Shown here piece by piece: positions 31,178-39,514 of a stretch of DNA of 50,466 bases. Each line of letters begins with the position of its first letter. Position 1 is the stretch's first letter. This stretch comes from a bacterium (GTDB lineage Bacteria > Vulcanimicrobiota > Xenobia > Xenobiales > JADMJV01). Below the pieces are notes generated by a model. That model saw nothing but the letters and a program-made list of their open reading frames with translations. It was not told where the DNA came from and did no database searches. The position numbers were made by a program, and so were the translations under genes. The stretch covers positions 1 to 50,466 of the forward strand of contig JASBRJ010000029.1 of NCBI GenBank assembly GCA_030149525.1. Direction: 5' to 3'.

Positions 31178-33395
31178 AGTTCTTGGCGATCTCCCTGTAG
31201 CGGTGTCCGGCCAGGACATGAAAAACTCGAATCCGCTCCAGCGACGTGGGACTCAGTGAACCGATGGGCAGATAGATAAGCTTTCGTCCCAGTCTCTGGG
31301 CGAACTGAAAAAAGTAAGAGCGTGGAGCATTGGCCGCAACATAAACCACATGTTTATCCTGGCAGTAGTCGATGGCCGCGAAAAGAAGAACCTCCGCTTT
31401 GGTCTTGGCGGCACGGTAAAAAGGATCGTTCCAAACGTTAGCCAGGCGCCTTGGTGGATAAGAAAGCATAAAACCACCGTACTCGCACCTTGCGATGCCT
31501 GGACCGATCACTTTACGCCTTTTATCGGTGGCGTAAAACGCCATGTCCGACTCCTGATCATGTTCACCATGCCAGGTCATACACCAGGGAAATTTTCGAT
31601 TCTCTTTGTCCTCATCGAAGACCACCACGACCGCTCCAGTGCCGCCGAAAATCTTTTTCTCTTCGCGCACGTAGAGGCGTTGACCGTCGGCCCAATTCCT
31701 CAACGTGGTTCGCATATCGATACCGTCGAGCAGGGACGTGGTGAAGGGCTCTGTGCGAGAATGAGCGTCTGATTGAACCTTGATGGCCTTCTTTTGCAGG
31801 TATCGACCGTAATCTTCGATCACGATATCCTCAGGGGGATAGCTGCAAATGCGCCCACTTTCAAAGGCTCCCGACCAATCGCTAGGGTCGTCGGAGGGGG
31901 CATGCCGCTCCGGAATAGGCATGCGCTTCATGCTCTGACGCAAGCGTGGGAAAGTTCTGTGGAACTCGAAATGTTTGAGGCGCACACCGTCGATCTGCAG
32001 ATTTTCTCCGTCAAAGTCAAACTCTTTGGCCCCGTCCCCCACATCAGCTTGCCAGGGATAAAAGGTGGCCAAGTCCCAGAATTCATAGGCGTAGTTGTGA
32101 TCGACACAGGAACGGGCCGAGTAGATCAGAGGCAGGAGTCCGGGCAAGAGTTTTCCGTGGAGAGCGGCTAAGCGCCGGGAGAAGGTATTGAAATTTCGGT
32201 ATTGCCAGCGCTTGAATTCGTCTCCGGTGTTTTCTTCATAGAACCGACCGGCAAGCTCCACCAAGCCCTTGTAGACCAACTGCCTGTCGAGAGCACCCTG
32301 AACGGTCCTGGAAAGCGTGTTAAGACGACCGAACTCTTGCAGGAGTTCAGCTCGTCGGTGCTCGGTATTCTTGTAGACAAAGAATCTCTGCGAGCCCTGC
32401 ACCACGGGCTCCGGAGGCGAACCGGCTTCATCGGAATCAGGATCGTCGAAAGACGGCGGTTGCCAACCTTCGGGCTCTAGCGAGTTGAGATAGCTGTGAA
32501 TCGACTTCAGTTGCTCGGCGGAAAGCTCTTGAAGCTGGGGTTCCACCTCCATACCAAGAAGTCTACTGAGAGAGCCGAAGAGAGCGTCTTTGGTAAGGGC
32601 AGGCTCCTCGGGCTTCTCCTCCTCTTCCTCCGCCTCCACATCCTCTTGATTGACCCACACTTGCTCGGGGCCCGGACCGCCTCTCTGAAGCTCATACAAA
32701 GTCATCAAAAACGGGATCTCTTGGGCCAGAGTTCGGACGGTTCTCGCACTCGGGTGAAAGATCTGAAAAAAGCTTGAGTCGACTCCGGACTCGTCCTGAA
32801 ATTCCGGGTCCGGCTCCTCGCTCAAGAGAACTCTCAGGGGCTCTATGTGCTTCAAGCCGCCTACAAAAAGGACCCGACCCTGACGACCCAGGCGGTGAAG
32901 CCTGCCGGCCATGAGCTGTTCACGTCGTTCATCCAACTGGTTTCGCGGGTCGTCGGGGTCATAACCGATAGCTTCCAGGCAAGACTTGTAGTAGGCTTCT
33001 AGCCCCATGGAGAGGACGGCGTAGGGGTCGGGAATGCGATCCCAGCCGCTGGGATAGTCCATCTCCAGGCTATCTACGAACCGTATGGGAATCTCCAGCT
33101 CAAGCGCGGCACGAACCGCCTCACAGAACGGGTCGGTCGGCTCCACTTTCCAAAGGGAGACACCGTGTTCACCGGGCTCCTGTAGCTCACCTCGAGTGAT
33201 GTAGGAGAGCCTCGGCAGCCGCTGCACTGCGCGCTGATAAATCTTTTCCAGGCCCGCAGGCAACTCGACAGCGACATAGTCGGGAGAGAGATCCATAACG
33301 GCCTCTCGAACCGGACGTGCGAACTCCGCTTTACCGTGCAGGACCGGAAGAAGAGAGACCGGACCGGCCTGAACTACCCAATATTGTTCAGTCAA
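31167..33395 (-). CDS. TraB/ChaN-superfamily-like protein next to a MoxR ATPase
   Basis: Residues 1-~215 of this 742-residue protein have the pattern of TraB/ChaN-like domains such as DUF5682: LLPVLHGKAEFARPVREAV, then PDYVAVELPAGLE, and GRVLFVGGLKHIEPLR with a late conserved His. An acidic linker follows (EDVEAEEEEEKPEE). The rest, about 450 residues, has no family I can name. It contains WYHGEHDQESDMAF-like acidic/His motifs and an alpha/beta C-terminus (HVVYVAANAPRSYFFQF). It starts at TTG 33395 with TGGAG 8-9 nt upstream, 21 nt after the MoxR gene, so the two form one operon. TraB/ChaN relatives include metal-dependent hydrolase-like folds. The function here is unknown. Confidence 0.6.
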   Translation of the reverse strand: MTEQYWVVQAGPVSLLPVLHGKAEFARPVREAVMDLSPDYVAVELPAGLEKIYQRAVQRLPRLSYITRGELQEPGEHGVSLWKVEPTDPFCEAVRAALELEIPIRFVDSLEMDYPSGWDRIPDPYAVLSMGLEAYYKSCLEAIGYDPDDPRNQLDERREQLMAGRLHRLGRQGRVLFVGGLKHIEPLRVLLSEEPDPEFQDESGVDSSFFQIFHPSARTVRTLAQEIPFLMTLYELQRGGPGPEQVWVNQEDVEAEEEEEKPEEPALTKDALFGSLSRLLGMEVEPQLQELSAEQLKSIHSYLNSLEPEGWQPPSFDDPDSDEAGSPPEPVVQGSQRFFVYKNTEHRRAELLQEFGRLNTLSRTVQGALDRQLVYKGLVELAGRFYEENTGDEFKRWQYRNFNTFSRRLAALHGKLLPGLLPLIYSARSCVDHNYAYEFWDLATFYPWQADVGDGAKEFDFDGENLQIDGVRLKHFEFHRTFPRLRQSMKRMPIPERHAPSDDPSDWSGAFESGRICSYPPEDIVIEDYGRYLQKKAIKVQSDAHSRTEPFTTSLLDGIDMRTTLRNWADGQRLYVREEKKIFGGTGAVVVVFDEDKENRKFPWCMTWHGEHDQESDMAFYATDKRRKVIGPGIARCEYGGFMLSYPPRRLANVWNDPFYRAAKTKAEVLLFAAIDYCQDKHVVYVAANAPRSYFFQFAQRLGRKLIYLPIGSLSPTSLERIRVFHVLAGHRYREIAKNFIW

Positions 33396-33416
33396 GAAAT
33401 CGACTCCAGAACCGTC

Positions 33417-34244
33417 TTACCCGACGTACCGAAGCGCTTCGAGCCCAAGCACCATGCGGATCGCTCGACGCAGTTCACCGGCCACTTCCGTTTTCTGGCT
33501 CTTCACCAATTTGGCCGCGTACCGCGCGATGTTGATCCCGTCGCGAACGGAATATCGTTCATCGGCGCGATGAGCTCTCTGCAGAAAATCGGCCACGTAT
33601 TCCAAGATCGAGTCTTCCAGATGAGGAAGGTTCTCGCGCAAAATGAGAAGCTCTTCCTCCCGCTCAGGGAAATCCACAAAAATCTGGGGCTGTAAACGGC
33701 TGTGAATATACTCCGGAAGCTCAAAGGTGCTGCTATCCTCATTCATAGTCGCCACGAATCTGAAGTCGGGATGCGCTTCAATCTTGATCCCGGCCACCAG
33801 AGATTCCACGTAGCGTCGAGCATCTAGTAGGGGGGCAAGCGAGGCCCACGACTTCTCAGACATCCTGTTGCCCTCGTCGAGAACCAAGATGCCTCCTGTG
33901 AGCATAGCTGAGACCAAAGGAGAAGCCACGTATCGAATCTTCTGGTCCTCGCCTACCACCGGAAGAACGATGAGGTCCTCGGGGCGAGTGTCCATAGTGG
34001 CCTGCATAATGTAGACTTCACGGCCCAGAGACTTCGCAGCAGCGTAAGCCAGCGTTGTTTTCCCTACCCCGGGCTTACCAAGGAGTCGAGGGTTGAGAGG
34101 CAGGTCTCCGTCGTCGATGACCATCCAGGCTGCCAGCAACTGCCCCAGCAGCTCATTCTGGCCGACCCAACGGACAGAAAGCCGGTCCGGCTCAACGAGA
34201 TGGAGTTGGACCCCTTGAATTTCAACCTGTTTGGAATTGCTCAT
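33417..34244 (-). CDS. MoxR-family AAA+ ATPase
   Basis: This 275-residue AAA+ protein has Walker A GKPGVGKTTLAY, Walker B ILVLDEGNRM, the DTRPEDL region, sensor 1 VATMNEDSSTFELPE with the arginine-finger region HSRLQP, and a C-terminal helical lid. The wording matches MoxR ATPases, which remodel or activate partner proteins, often ones with VWA domains. No VWA protein is visible here. Instead the TraB-like gene follows after 21 bp. I chose ATG 34244, which gives the usual MoxR length; a longer reading adds 34 residues with no family match. Confidence 0.88.
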   Translation of the reverse strand: MSNSKQVEIQGVQLHLVEPDRLSVRWVGQNELLGQLLAAWMVIDDGDLPLNPRLLGKPGVGKTTLAYAAAKSLGREVYIMQATMDTRPEDLIVLPVVGEDQKIRYVASPLVSAMLTGGILVLDEGNRMSEKSWASLAPLLDARRYVESLVAGIKIEAHPDFRFVATMNEDSSTFELPEYIHSRLQPQIFVDFPEREEELLILRENLPHLEDSILEYVADFLQRAHRADERYSVRDGINIARYAAKLVKSQKTEVAGELRRAIRMVLGLEALRYVG

Positions 34245-34431
34245 TCCTAGTATGCCTCGCCTTCGGCTCTCCAAGACTGAAAAGCCCGAAAAATAATAAT
34301 TCTCGGGACCTGAGTTCTCTCCAGAAACCCAAGAGCCTTCTCTCATTTGAGCCAGTCACACCCATTTCGTTTAACTGAAAACTTTCACCTTAACTAAATG
34401 GTCAGAAAAGAGGTTAACCCGAGCCCGAGAG

Positions 34432-34460
34432 TTGACTAAGGAAGGTTAAGGGTGTTAGAT
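34432..34460 (+). promoter_or_regulatory. Predicted leaderless promoter of prfC
   Basis: TTGACT (34432-34437) and TTAGAT (34455-34460) are separated by exactly 17 nt, a good sigma-70-type match. The -10 element ends 7 nt before ATG 34468, so transcription should start at or within a base or two of the start codon. No Shine-Dalgarno precedes the ATG. Confidence 0.65.
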
Positions 34461-34467
34461 TTCCCGC

Positions 34468-36090
34468 ATGAGCGATACCACCAGAACGGCCACAGCAGAA
34501 GCCGGAAGCCAGCTTGAGGCCGAGGTAAAGAGACGGCGAACCTTTGCCATCATCTCTCACCCCGACGCTGGTAAGACCACACTGACCGAGAAGCTTCTCC
34601 TTTATGGAGGTGCGGTACAGATGGCCGGTGCCGTTAAGGCACGCCGCAAACAGGCTCACGCTGTGTCCGACTGGATGGAAATGGAAAAAGAGCGGGGTAT
34701 CTCCATCACCTCGACTGTTCTCTCTTTCGACTATAGCGGGTATCGTATCAACCTTCTGGACACGCCCGGTCACCAGGATTTCTCGGAGGACACTTATCGT
34801 ACGCTACTGGCGGCAGACGCGGCTGTCATGGTTCTTGACGGTGCTCGGGGCATCCAGGAACAGACTCTGAAGCTGTTCGAAGTGTGCAAGCGTCGTCAGA
34901 TCCCCATCCTAACCTTTATCAACAAGATGGACCGACCGTCGCTCGACCCTTTCGAGCTGCTGGAGGATATCGAGAAAACTCTGGGGTTGGAAACCTACGC
35001 AGTCAACTGGCCACTGGGCAACGGAGACCGGTTCAAAGGCGTCTACGACCGGGAGTCGGGAAAGCTTCACCTATTCGAACGCCAGGCCCACGGGGGCAAG
35101 AAAGCCGTCGCCAAAGAGGTCGACCCTAGAGACCAGGCGGTGGCGGAACTCACCGACGAACAGACCCACGAGGAGTTCACCGAAGGCCTCGAACTGCTGG
35201 AGGCCGGTGCCGAACTGAGAAAAGAAGACTTCTCTCGAGGAAAGATAACCCCGGTGTTCTTCGGCAGTGCGCTTTCCAATTTTGGCGTACAGCTCTTTCT
35301 CGATAAATTTCTCACCCTGGCCCCCCAACCGTCTCCCCGTCTCTCGGAAGAAGGCACTATCGAGCCGACCGACGACAAGTTCCGCGGTTTTATTTTTAAG
35401 ATCCAGGCCGACATGAACCCTCGCCATCGAGACAGGGTCGCCTTCCTTCGGATCTGCTCCGGAAAATTCCGAAGAGGCATGAAAGCTAAGTGCACCCGCA
35501 CCGGTCAGGACATCAAACTCAACTACGCCCAGCAACTGTTTGCCCAGGAACGGGTCATCGTGGAGGAAGCCTTCCCGGGCGACGTGGTCGGCATGACCAA
35601 CAGTTCCAACCTGATTCTCGGAGACACCCTGTGCGAGGGGGAGGCTGTGAGCTTCGAGCCAATGCCGCTGTTTAGCCCCGAGCACTTTGCCCGAATCAAT
35701 ATCAAGGACCCCTCCCGAAGAAAACACTTCCAAAAAGCCATGGATCAGCTTTGCCTTGAGGGAGCCATTCAGGTGTTCTTTCCCAAGGATAGCTACGCCC
35801 GAGATCCTATCATCGGGGCTGTTGGTGTTCTTCAGTTTGAAGTCGTGCAAGACAGACTCAAGAACGATTATCGAGTCGACATCGATTACGAGCGGATGAA
35901 CTTCATACTCTGTCGTTGGCTTGAGGGCAAAGAAGAAGATATTGAGAAATTCACCGGATCGCGACAGACCCTGGTTTGCCACGACCTGTGGGACAAAACG
36001 GTTTGCCTTTTCCCGGGAAATTGGGATCTCGACTACGCTAAGGATAAGAACCCTAATCTCGTTTTTCGCTCAATTTCTCAAGTGAACTGA
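34468..36090 (+). CDS. prfC: Peptide chain release factor 3
   Basis: RF3 is the GTPase that recycles RF1/RF2 from the terminating ribosome. The 540 residues are full length. G1 is SHPDAGKTTLTEKLLLYGGAV, followed by RRKQAHAVSDWMEMEKERGISITS (G2 region, typical RF3 wording), LDTPGHQDFSEDTYR (G3), FINKMDR (G4) and domain II/III landmarks such as FVFFPKD-like QVFFPKDSYARDPIIGAVGVLQFEV. It begins at ATG 34468 without a Shine-Dalgarno and with a promoter placed for leaderless transcription. The THUMP-like methyltransferase and yqeY follow closely. Confidence 0.96.
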   Translation: MSDTTRTATAEAGSQLEAEVKRRRTFAIISHPDAGKTTLTEKLLLYGGAVQMAGAVKARRKQAHAVSDWMEMEKERGISITSTVLSFDYSGYRINLLDTPGHQDFSEDTYRTLLAADAAVMVLDGARGIQEQTLKLFEVCKRRQIPILTFINKMDRPSLDPFELLEDIEKTLGLETYAVNWPLGNGDRFKGVYDRESGKLHLFERQAHGGKKAVAKEVDPRDQAVAELTDEQTHEEFTEGLELLEAGAELRKEDFSRGKITPVFFGSALSNFGVQLFLDKFLTLAPQPSPRLSEEGTIEPTDDKFRGFIFKIQADMNPRHRDRVAFLRICSGKFRRGMKAKCTRTGQDIKLNYAQQLFAQERVIVEEAFPGDVVGMTNSSNLILGDTLCEGEAVSFEPMPLFSPEHFARINIKDPSRRKHFQKAMDQLCLEGAIQVFFPKDSYARDPIIGAVGVLQFEVVQDRLKNDYRVDIDYERMNFILCRWLEGKEEDIEKFTGSRQTLVCHDLWDKTVCLFPGNWDLDYAKDKNPNLVFRSISQVN

Positions 36091-36096
36091 GTAAAG

Positions 36097-37290
36097 GTGA
36101 CCGAGCATCAAGCCAAGGCGCTGGTGGAGGCCTCTGCCTCGGGAAGCCTCCAAGAAGCTTGGGAGGCTCACCAGGCCGGCTCGTCGGACATCAAACTCAG
36201 AAACACTCTGGAAAGAGCCCACCCACCCGAGGTGTGTCGCGCCATACTCGACTGCCTCACCTGTCGCGCTCACTTTCAGGACAAGTTTTGGCGAGCCTCG
36301 GAATGGCTTCTCACAAGAGAAGCCGCCGAGCAGGCCAGTCATTGGCTCATCTCCCGTTGGCGTGCTCAGCAACTCAGTGGAGACGTGATCGAGGTTGGTT
36401 GCGGGATCGGGGGCGACGCCGTCTTTCTGTCCCGCTCCACTGAGCTAACCTGCTTTGAGAAGGAGGCTTCCAGGAGCCTCCTGGCCCGGCACAACATCGA
36501 GACGCTAGGGGGAGGAGCCGTCGTGGAGTGCCGCGAGGTGGAACTCAAAAATCTCAAGGGGAACATCCTCTTCTGCGACCCCGCTCGCCGTGCCTCAAGC
36601 CGGCTCCATAATCCCGAAGATTGGCAGCCCTCGTTTTCGGCCGTCACCGATTGCTTTACCTCAGGCCGTTTTGACAGAGTCCTGATAAAGACGGCCCCTG
36701 GTATCAAAGACGAGGTTCTGGAGGCTCTCCCCTCCCCCGAGACCTCCTTCGTCTCCGTCAACGGCCACCTCAAAGAGGCCCAAATTCAGCTGGGCAGCCC
36801 CGGCACCGGAAAAGTGGCCGTGCTCTTGAATCACCAAACCGATCTCCCCCTCGTCTACAAGACGACCCGGCAAACTCTCCCCATTCAACAACCGGTAAAG
36901 GGTTATTACCTCTTCAACCCCGACCCCGCCATCTTGAGAGCGGACGCCCTCGATCATTTGGCACAGGAGTTGGGCGCCGGTATCGTCCACCCCAAAATAG
37001 GATATCTTGTAGGAGAGAACCCGGCCCTCAATCCGGCCTGCACCACCTTTGAAATTCTGGAGACCTTTCCGCTCAACTGGAACCACCTGAAAAAATGGCT
37101 GAAACAGAGCGACTGGAACGACTTTGAATACCTCGGACGAGGAGTGCCCTTCAGTCAACCGGAGGTAAGGAAGAAGCTTCCACGCCTGAAAGCGAACAGA
37201 CCTTATCGGCGGGGTTCGATCATCATCTATCGAACCGATTCCGGCTACCAGGTGGTTCTAGCCCTCCGACAGGGAAAGAATGTGCCGTGA
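36097..37290 (+). CDS. THUMP-like-domain SAM-dependent methyltransferase
   Basis: This 397-residue protein has a class I methyltransferase core. Motif I is DVIEVGCGIGGDAVFL (about residues 98-113), and the motif CDPARRASSR follows near 156, which is characteristic of the family with a C-terminal THUMP-like domain. The C-terminal ~100 residues (AGIVHPKIGYLVGENP, LNWNHLKKWLK, RRGSIIIYR) fit that domain. Relatives are thought to act on RNA, but the substrate is not established. It starts at GTG 36097, 6 nt after prfC, with GAGTAAAG just upstream, so it is in the prfC operon. Confidence 0.82.
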   Translation: MTEHQAKALVEASASGSLQEAWEAHQAGSSDIKLRNTLERAHPPEVCRAILDCLTCRAHFQDKFWRASEWLLTREAAEQASHWLISRWRAQQLSGDVIEVGCGIGGDAVFLSRSTELTCFEKEASRSLLARHNIETLGGGAVVECREVELKNLKGNILFCDPARRASSRLHNPEDWQPSFSAVTDCFTSGRFDRVLIKTAPGIKDEVLEALPSPETSFVSVNGHLKEAQIQLGSPGTGKVAVLLNHQTDLPLVYKTTRQTLPIQQPVKGYYLFNPDPAILRADALDHLAQELGAGIVHPKIGYLVGENPALNPACTTFEILETFPLNWNHLKKWLKQSDWNDFEYLGRGVPFSQPEVRKKLPRLKANRPYRRGSIIIYRTDSGYQVVLALRQGKNVP

Positions 37291-37305
37291 TAAACAGACG
37301 ATACT

Positions 37306-37755
37306 ATGAGCTTAAGTGAAAAATTGACAGCCGATCTAAAAGCGGCCATGAAGGCTAAAGATAAGCCGAAACTCAACCTGCTTCGATCGGTGAAGTCGTC
37401 GTTCAAAAACAAGGAAATCGAAACTCAACAACCGTTGAGTGTTGAGGAAGAGACCGCTGTGTTGATGAAAATGATCAAGCAGCGCAAAGAAGCCGCCGAC
37501 GGTTTTCGTAAAGGGGGGGCAGAAGAGCGGGCCGCCAATGAAGATTGGGAAGCCGAAGCGCTACAGTCCTACCTACCGCCCGCTCCCACCGACGAGGAGA
37601 TTGAAAGCGCCATCGAGGCCGAACTGGCCAAGATCCCAGAGTCCGAGCGCTCCCCCAAGACTATGGGAGTTCTGATGAAGGCTCTCAACGAGAAATTCGC
37701 CGGCCGGCCCATCGACGGAAAGGCTCTCAGCCAAAAGGTCCGAGCCAAACTCTAA
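37306..37755 (+). CDS. YqeY/GatB-like domain protein
   Basis: This 149-residue protein is a standalone YqeY. The first two thirds form the helical bundle (KLTADLKAAMKAKDKPKLNLLRSVKSSFKN, EEETAVLMKMIKQRKEAADGFRKGG). The last third is the small tail domain found at the end of GatB (MGVLMKALNEKFAGRPIDGKALSQKVRAKL). It is thought to have tRNA-related roles because of the GatB similarity, but no reaction is proven. The gene is the last of the prfC group, 15 nt after the methyltransferase. Confidence 0.9.
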   Translation: MSLSEKLTADLKAAMKAKDKPKLNLLRSVKSSFKNKEIETQQPLSVEEETAVLMKMIKQRKEAADGFRKGGAEERAANEDWEAEALQSYLPPAPTDEEIESAIEAELAKIPESERSPKTMGVLMKALNEKFAGRPIDGKALSQKVRAKL

Positions 37756-37776
37756 ACTGTCGGCTCTTGAGAAGAA

Positions 37777-39342
37777 CTAAGAAGGCGCTCCGGAGAAAGC
37801 TTCGGAGGCCTTATTTATTTTCTGGGCTCCCTCGTTGATCAATCGAACCCCTTCGGCAAGAGTTTCCTCGCTACCGGTTTCAGGGTATCGAGCAAGAGTA
37901 TCGATAGCTTTTCGAAAAGCCTGAACCCCTTCTTCAAAATCATCGTAGAGCTTGGTCACCATTTTTTGCTTACCGGCATCGCCCATATCGGGCTCCGGGG
38001 GAACACTGCCGGCGTTCGCCTCCACAAGATTCTCGAACCGTTGGACTTCAGCCATAAAGTCTTCCGTTGAGATCTCGCCTGCAGCAACCGCATTCACAGC
38101 CTCGTAGACCTTGGCGATATTGGCCGTTATGAGGACATCCACTTCCTTTTCCATAGCCCCCTGCTCTCGGTGACTGAAGGTGGTGCTGGCCGTGGCGGCA
38201 ACGTTCTGAGGCAGGGGGCCTCCACATTTGTCACAACGACTCCGGCCAACCTCGTTAAAGGTAGCGCAACTCGGGCAAAGGATTTTACCTTGATTGGCTT
38301 CGATTTCCTTGAGGCGTTCCTGGTGAGCGGAGAACCTCTTGGCAAACTCCAGGAAGCACCCCTTGGCCTCCACCAGGTAGGCTGTTTCTCGGTGGTCGAG
38401 AAACTTGTAGGCCGCCTCCATGGCTTCGTCGAATTCTTCGAAGGTTTCTTGCACGGCTTCCAGCTCGTCGTTAGCCAGAGCTGAATCCATTTTTCCGGTG
38501 GCTTGCTCGAGACCCTCGCGACTCTTGCCGAAGGATTCGTCGATCTCTTCCAGAGCGCTCAAAAGCATCTCATCTCCCATCTCGCCCTTCGCCACGTCCT
38601 CCAGCAAGCCGACCAGATAGTTGATATCGGGTAAGGAGGTTTCGCCCAGCGTTCGTAGCTTCATTTGAACCATGGGGACACGCTCCTGAAGCGCACGATA
38701 GGTGTTTCCCAGCTCGAAAAAGCAAGGTTCGAAATCAGCCTCTTCCGCTTCTTCCTCCACAATTTTGGCCAGTGTGTTAAGGGCATGGAGATGCTCTCTA
38801 AAGACGGAAATCAGGCCAACCACCTCAGGGATATCCGGCTCTTTCGCCAAATCTTGGAGACCTTCATAAACAACGATGCGCTCACTATCGATAGCTTCTT
38901 GGAAGACCAGGAGGGAGTTCTCACTGGGATCCTCAAGAAGCTCGTCTCTTTTCGACATCAAAAGGTTGAGGTTGGGAATATCGGTTGGACCCAAGGCATA
39001 AAGAGCCTGATTTCGAAACTCGGCGAAGGCGCGATTCAGTTGATAACTCGAGCGGGCAATGGTGTCCCCCGCCACGAAAAGAGTGTTCCTGTCTTTCGCC
39101 TTCACGGCTTGAATAGCGCGTTCTACAGCCTCTTCCAAGTCGGACAAGAGTTGGAAACAGTCATCCACGATCTCACCGCATCGCTCCTGTTGAGCTTCGT
39201 TAAGATCGTCGACCACCGACTGAAAACCAGTTCGATGCTTCTCCAGATCCGGGCGAGAACCCTCAAGCACTTCTATGAGCCTGCCGTCCTCGATCTTACC
39301 CTCAGACCATTGGGCAATTTGGCCTACGATTCCATCTTGCAT
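37777..39342 (-). CDS. Helical protein with single zinc ribbon
   Basis: This acidic 521-residue protein is almost all helical with heptad-like segments. One zinc ribbon, CPSCATFNEVGRSRCDKC, occurs at about residues 356-373. After it comes a helical domain (KVYEAVNAVAAGEISTEDFMAEVQRFENLV, then EEGVQAFRKAIDTLARYPETGSEETLAEGVRLI) that lines up with the domain following the zinc ribbons in the protein at 13189-13821. That suggests a paralogous family. There is no signal peptide or membrane segment. ATG 39342 has AAGGAGAG upstream. The function is unknown; a scaffold or adaptor role would fit a ribbon plus helical bundles. Confidence 0.7.
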   Translation of the reverse strand: MQDGIVGQIAQWSEGKIEDGRLIEVLEGSRPDLEKHRTGFQSVVDDLNEAQQERCGEIVDDCFQLLSDLEEAVERAIQAVKAKDRNTLFVAGDTIARSSYQLNRAFAEFRNQALYALGPTDIPNLNLLMSKRDELLEDPSENSLLVFQEAIDSERIVVYEGLQDLAKEPDIPEVVGLISVFREHLHALNTLAKIVEEEAEEADFEPCFFELGNTYRALQERVPMVQMKLRTLGETSLPDINYLVGLLEDVAKGEMGDEMLLSALEEIDESFGKSREGLEQATGKMDSALANDELEAVQETFEEFDEAMEAAYKFLDHRETAYLVEAKGCFLEFAKRFSAHQERLKEIEANQGKILCPSCATFNEVGRSRCDKCGGPLPQNVAATASTTFSHREQGAMEKEVDVLITANIAKVYEAVNAVAAGEISTEDFMAEVQRFENLVEANAGSVPPEPDMGDAGKQKMVTKLYDDFEEGVQAFRKAIDTLARYPETGSEETLAEGVRLINEGAQKINKASEAFSGAPS

Positions 39343-39441
39343 CTACCGGACTCTCCTTCAATGAACGCTGTACGGATTTCCGTTTCCGTAAGCAAAATAC
39401 AAACCCTACCTGAGAACTCGTCACAGTGGGGCTATACAAGG

Positions 39442-39486
39442 AAAATGACCCCGCTTGAGCAGGGTCATTAACCGCCTTGGGGCGGT
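39442..39486 (-). terminator. Double hairpin after the DUF1521-like gene
   Basis: On the minus strand, a hairpin with ACCGCC/GGCGGT arms and a 4-nt loop (39471-39486) is followed by a second one with 8-bp AATGACCC/GGGTCATT arms and a T4 tract (39442-39469). It separates the DUF1521-like gene from the next minus-strand gene. Confidence 0.65.
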
Positions 39487-39514
39487 CGAAAACCGCTCCC
39501 ACAGACCTTTAAGT

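Noticed and set aside
35071-35982. A 303-residue minus-strand frame inside prfC
   Set aside because: It lies wholly antisense to a conserved essential-type GTPase gene, with no supporting motif.
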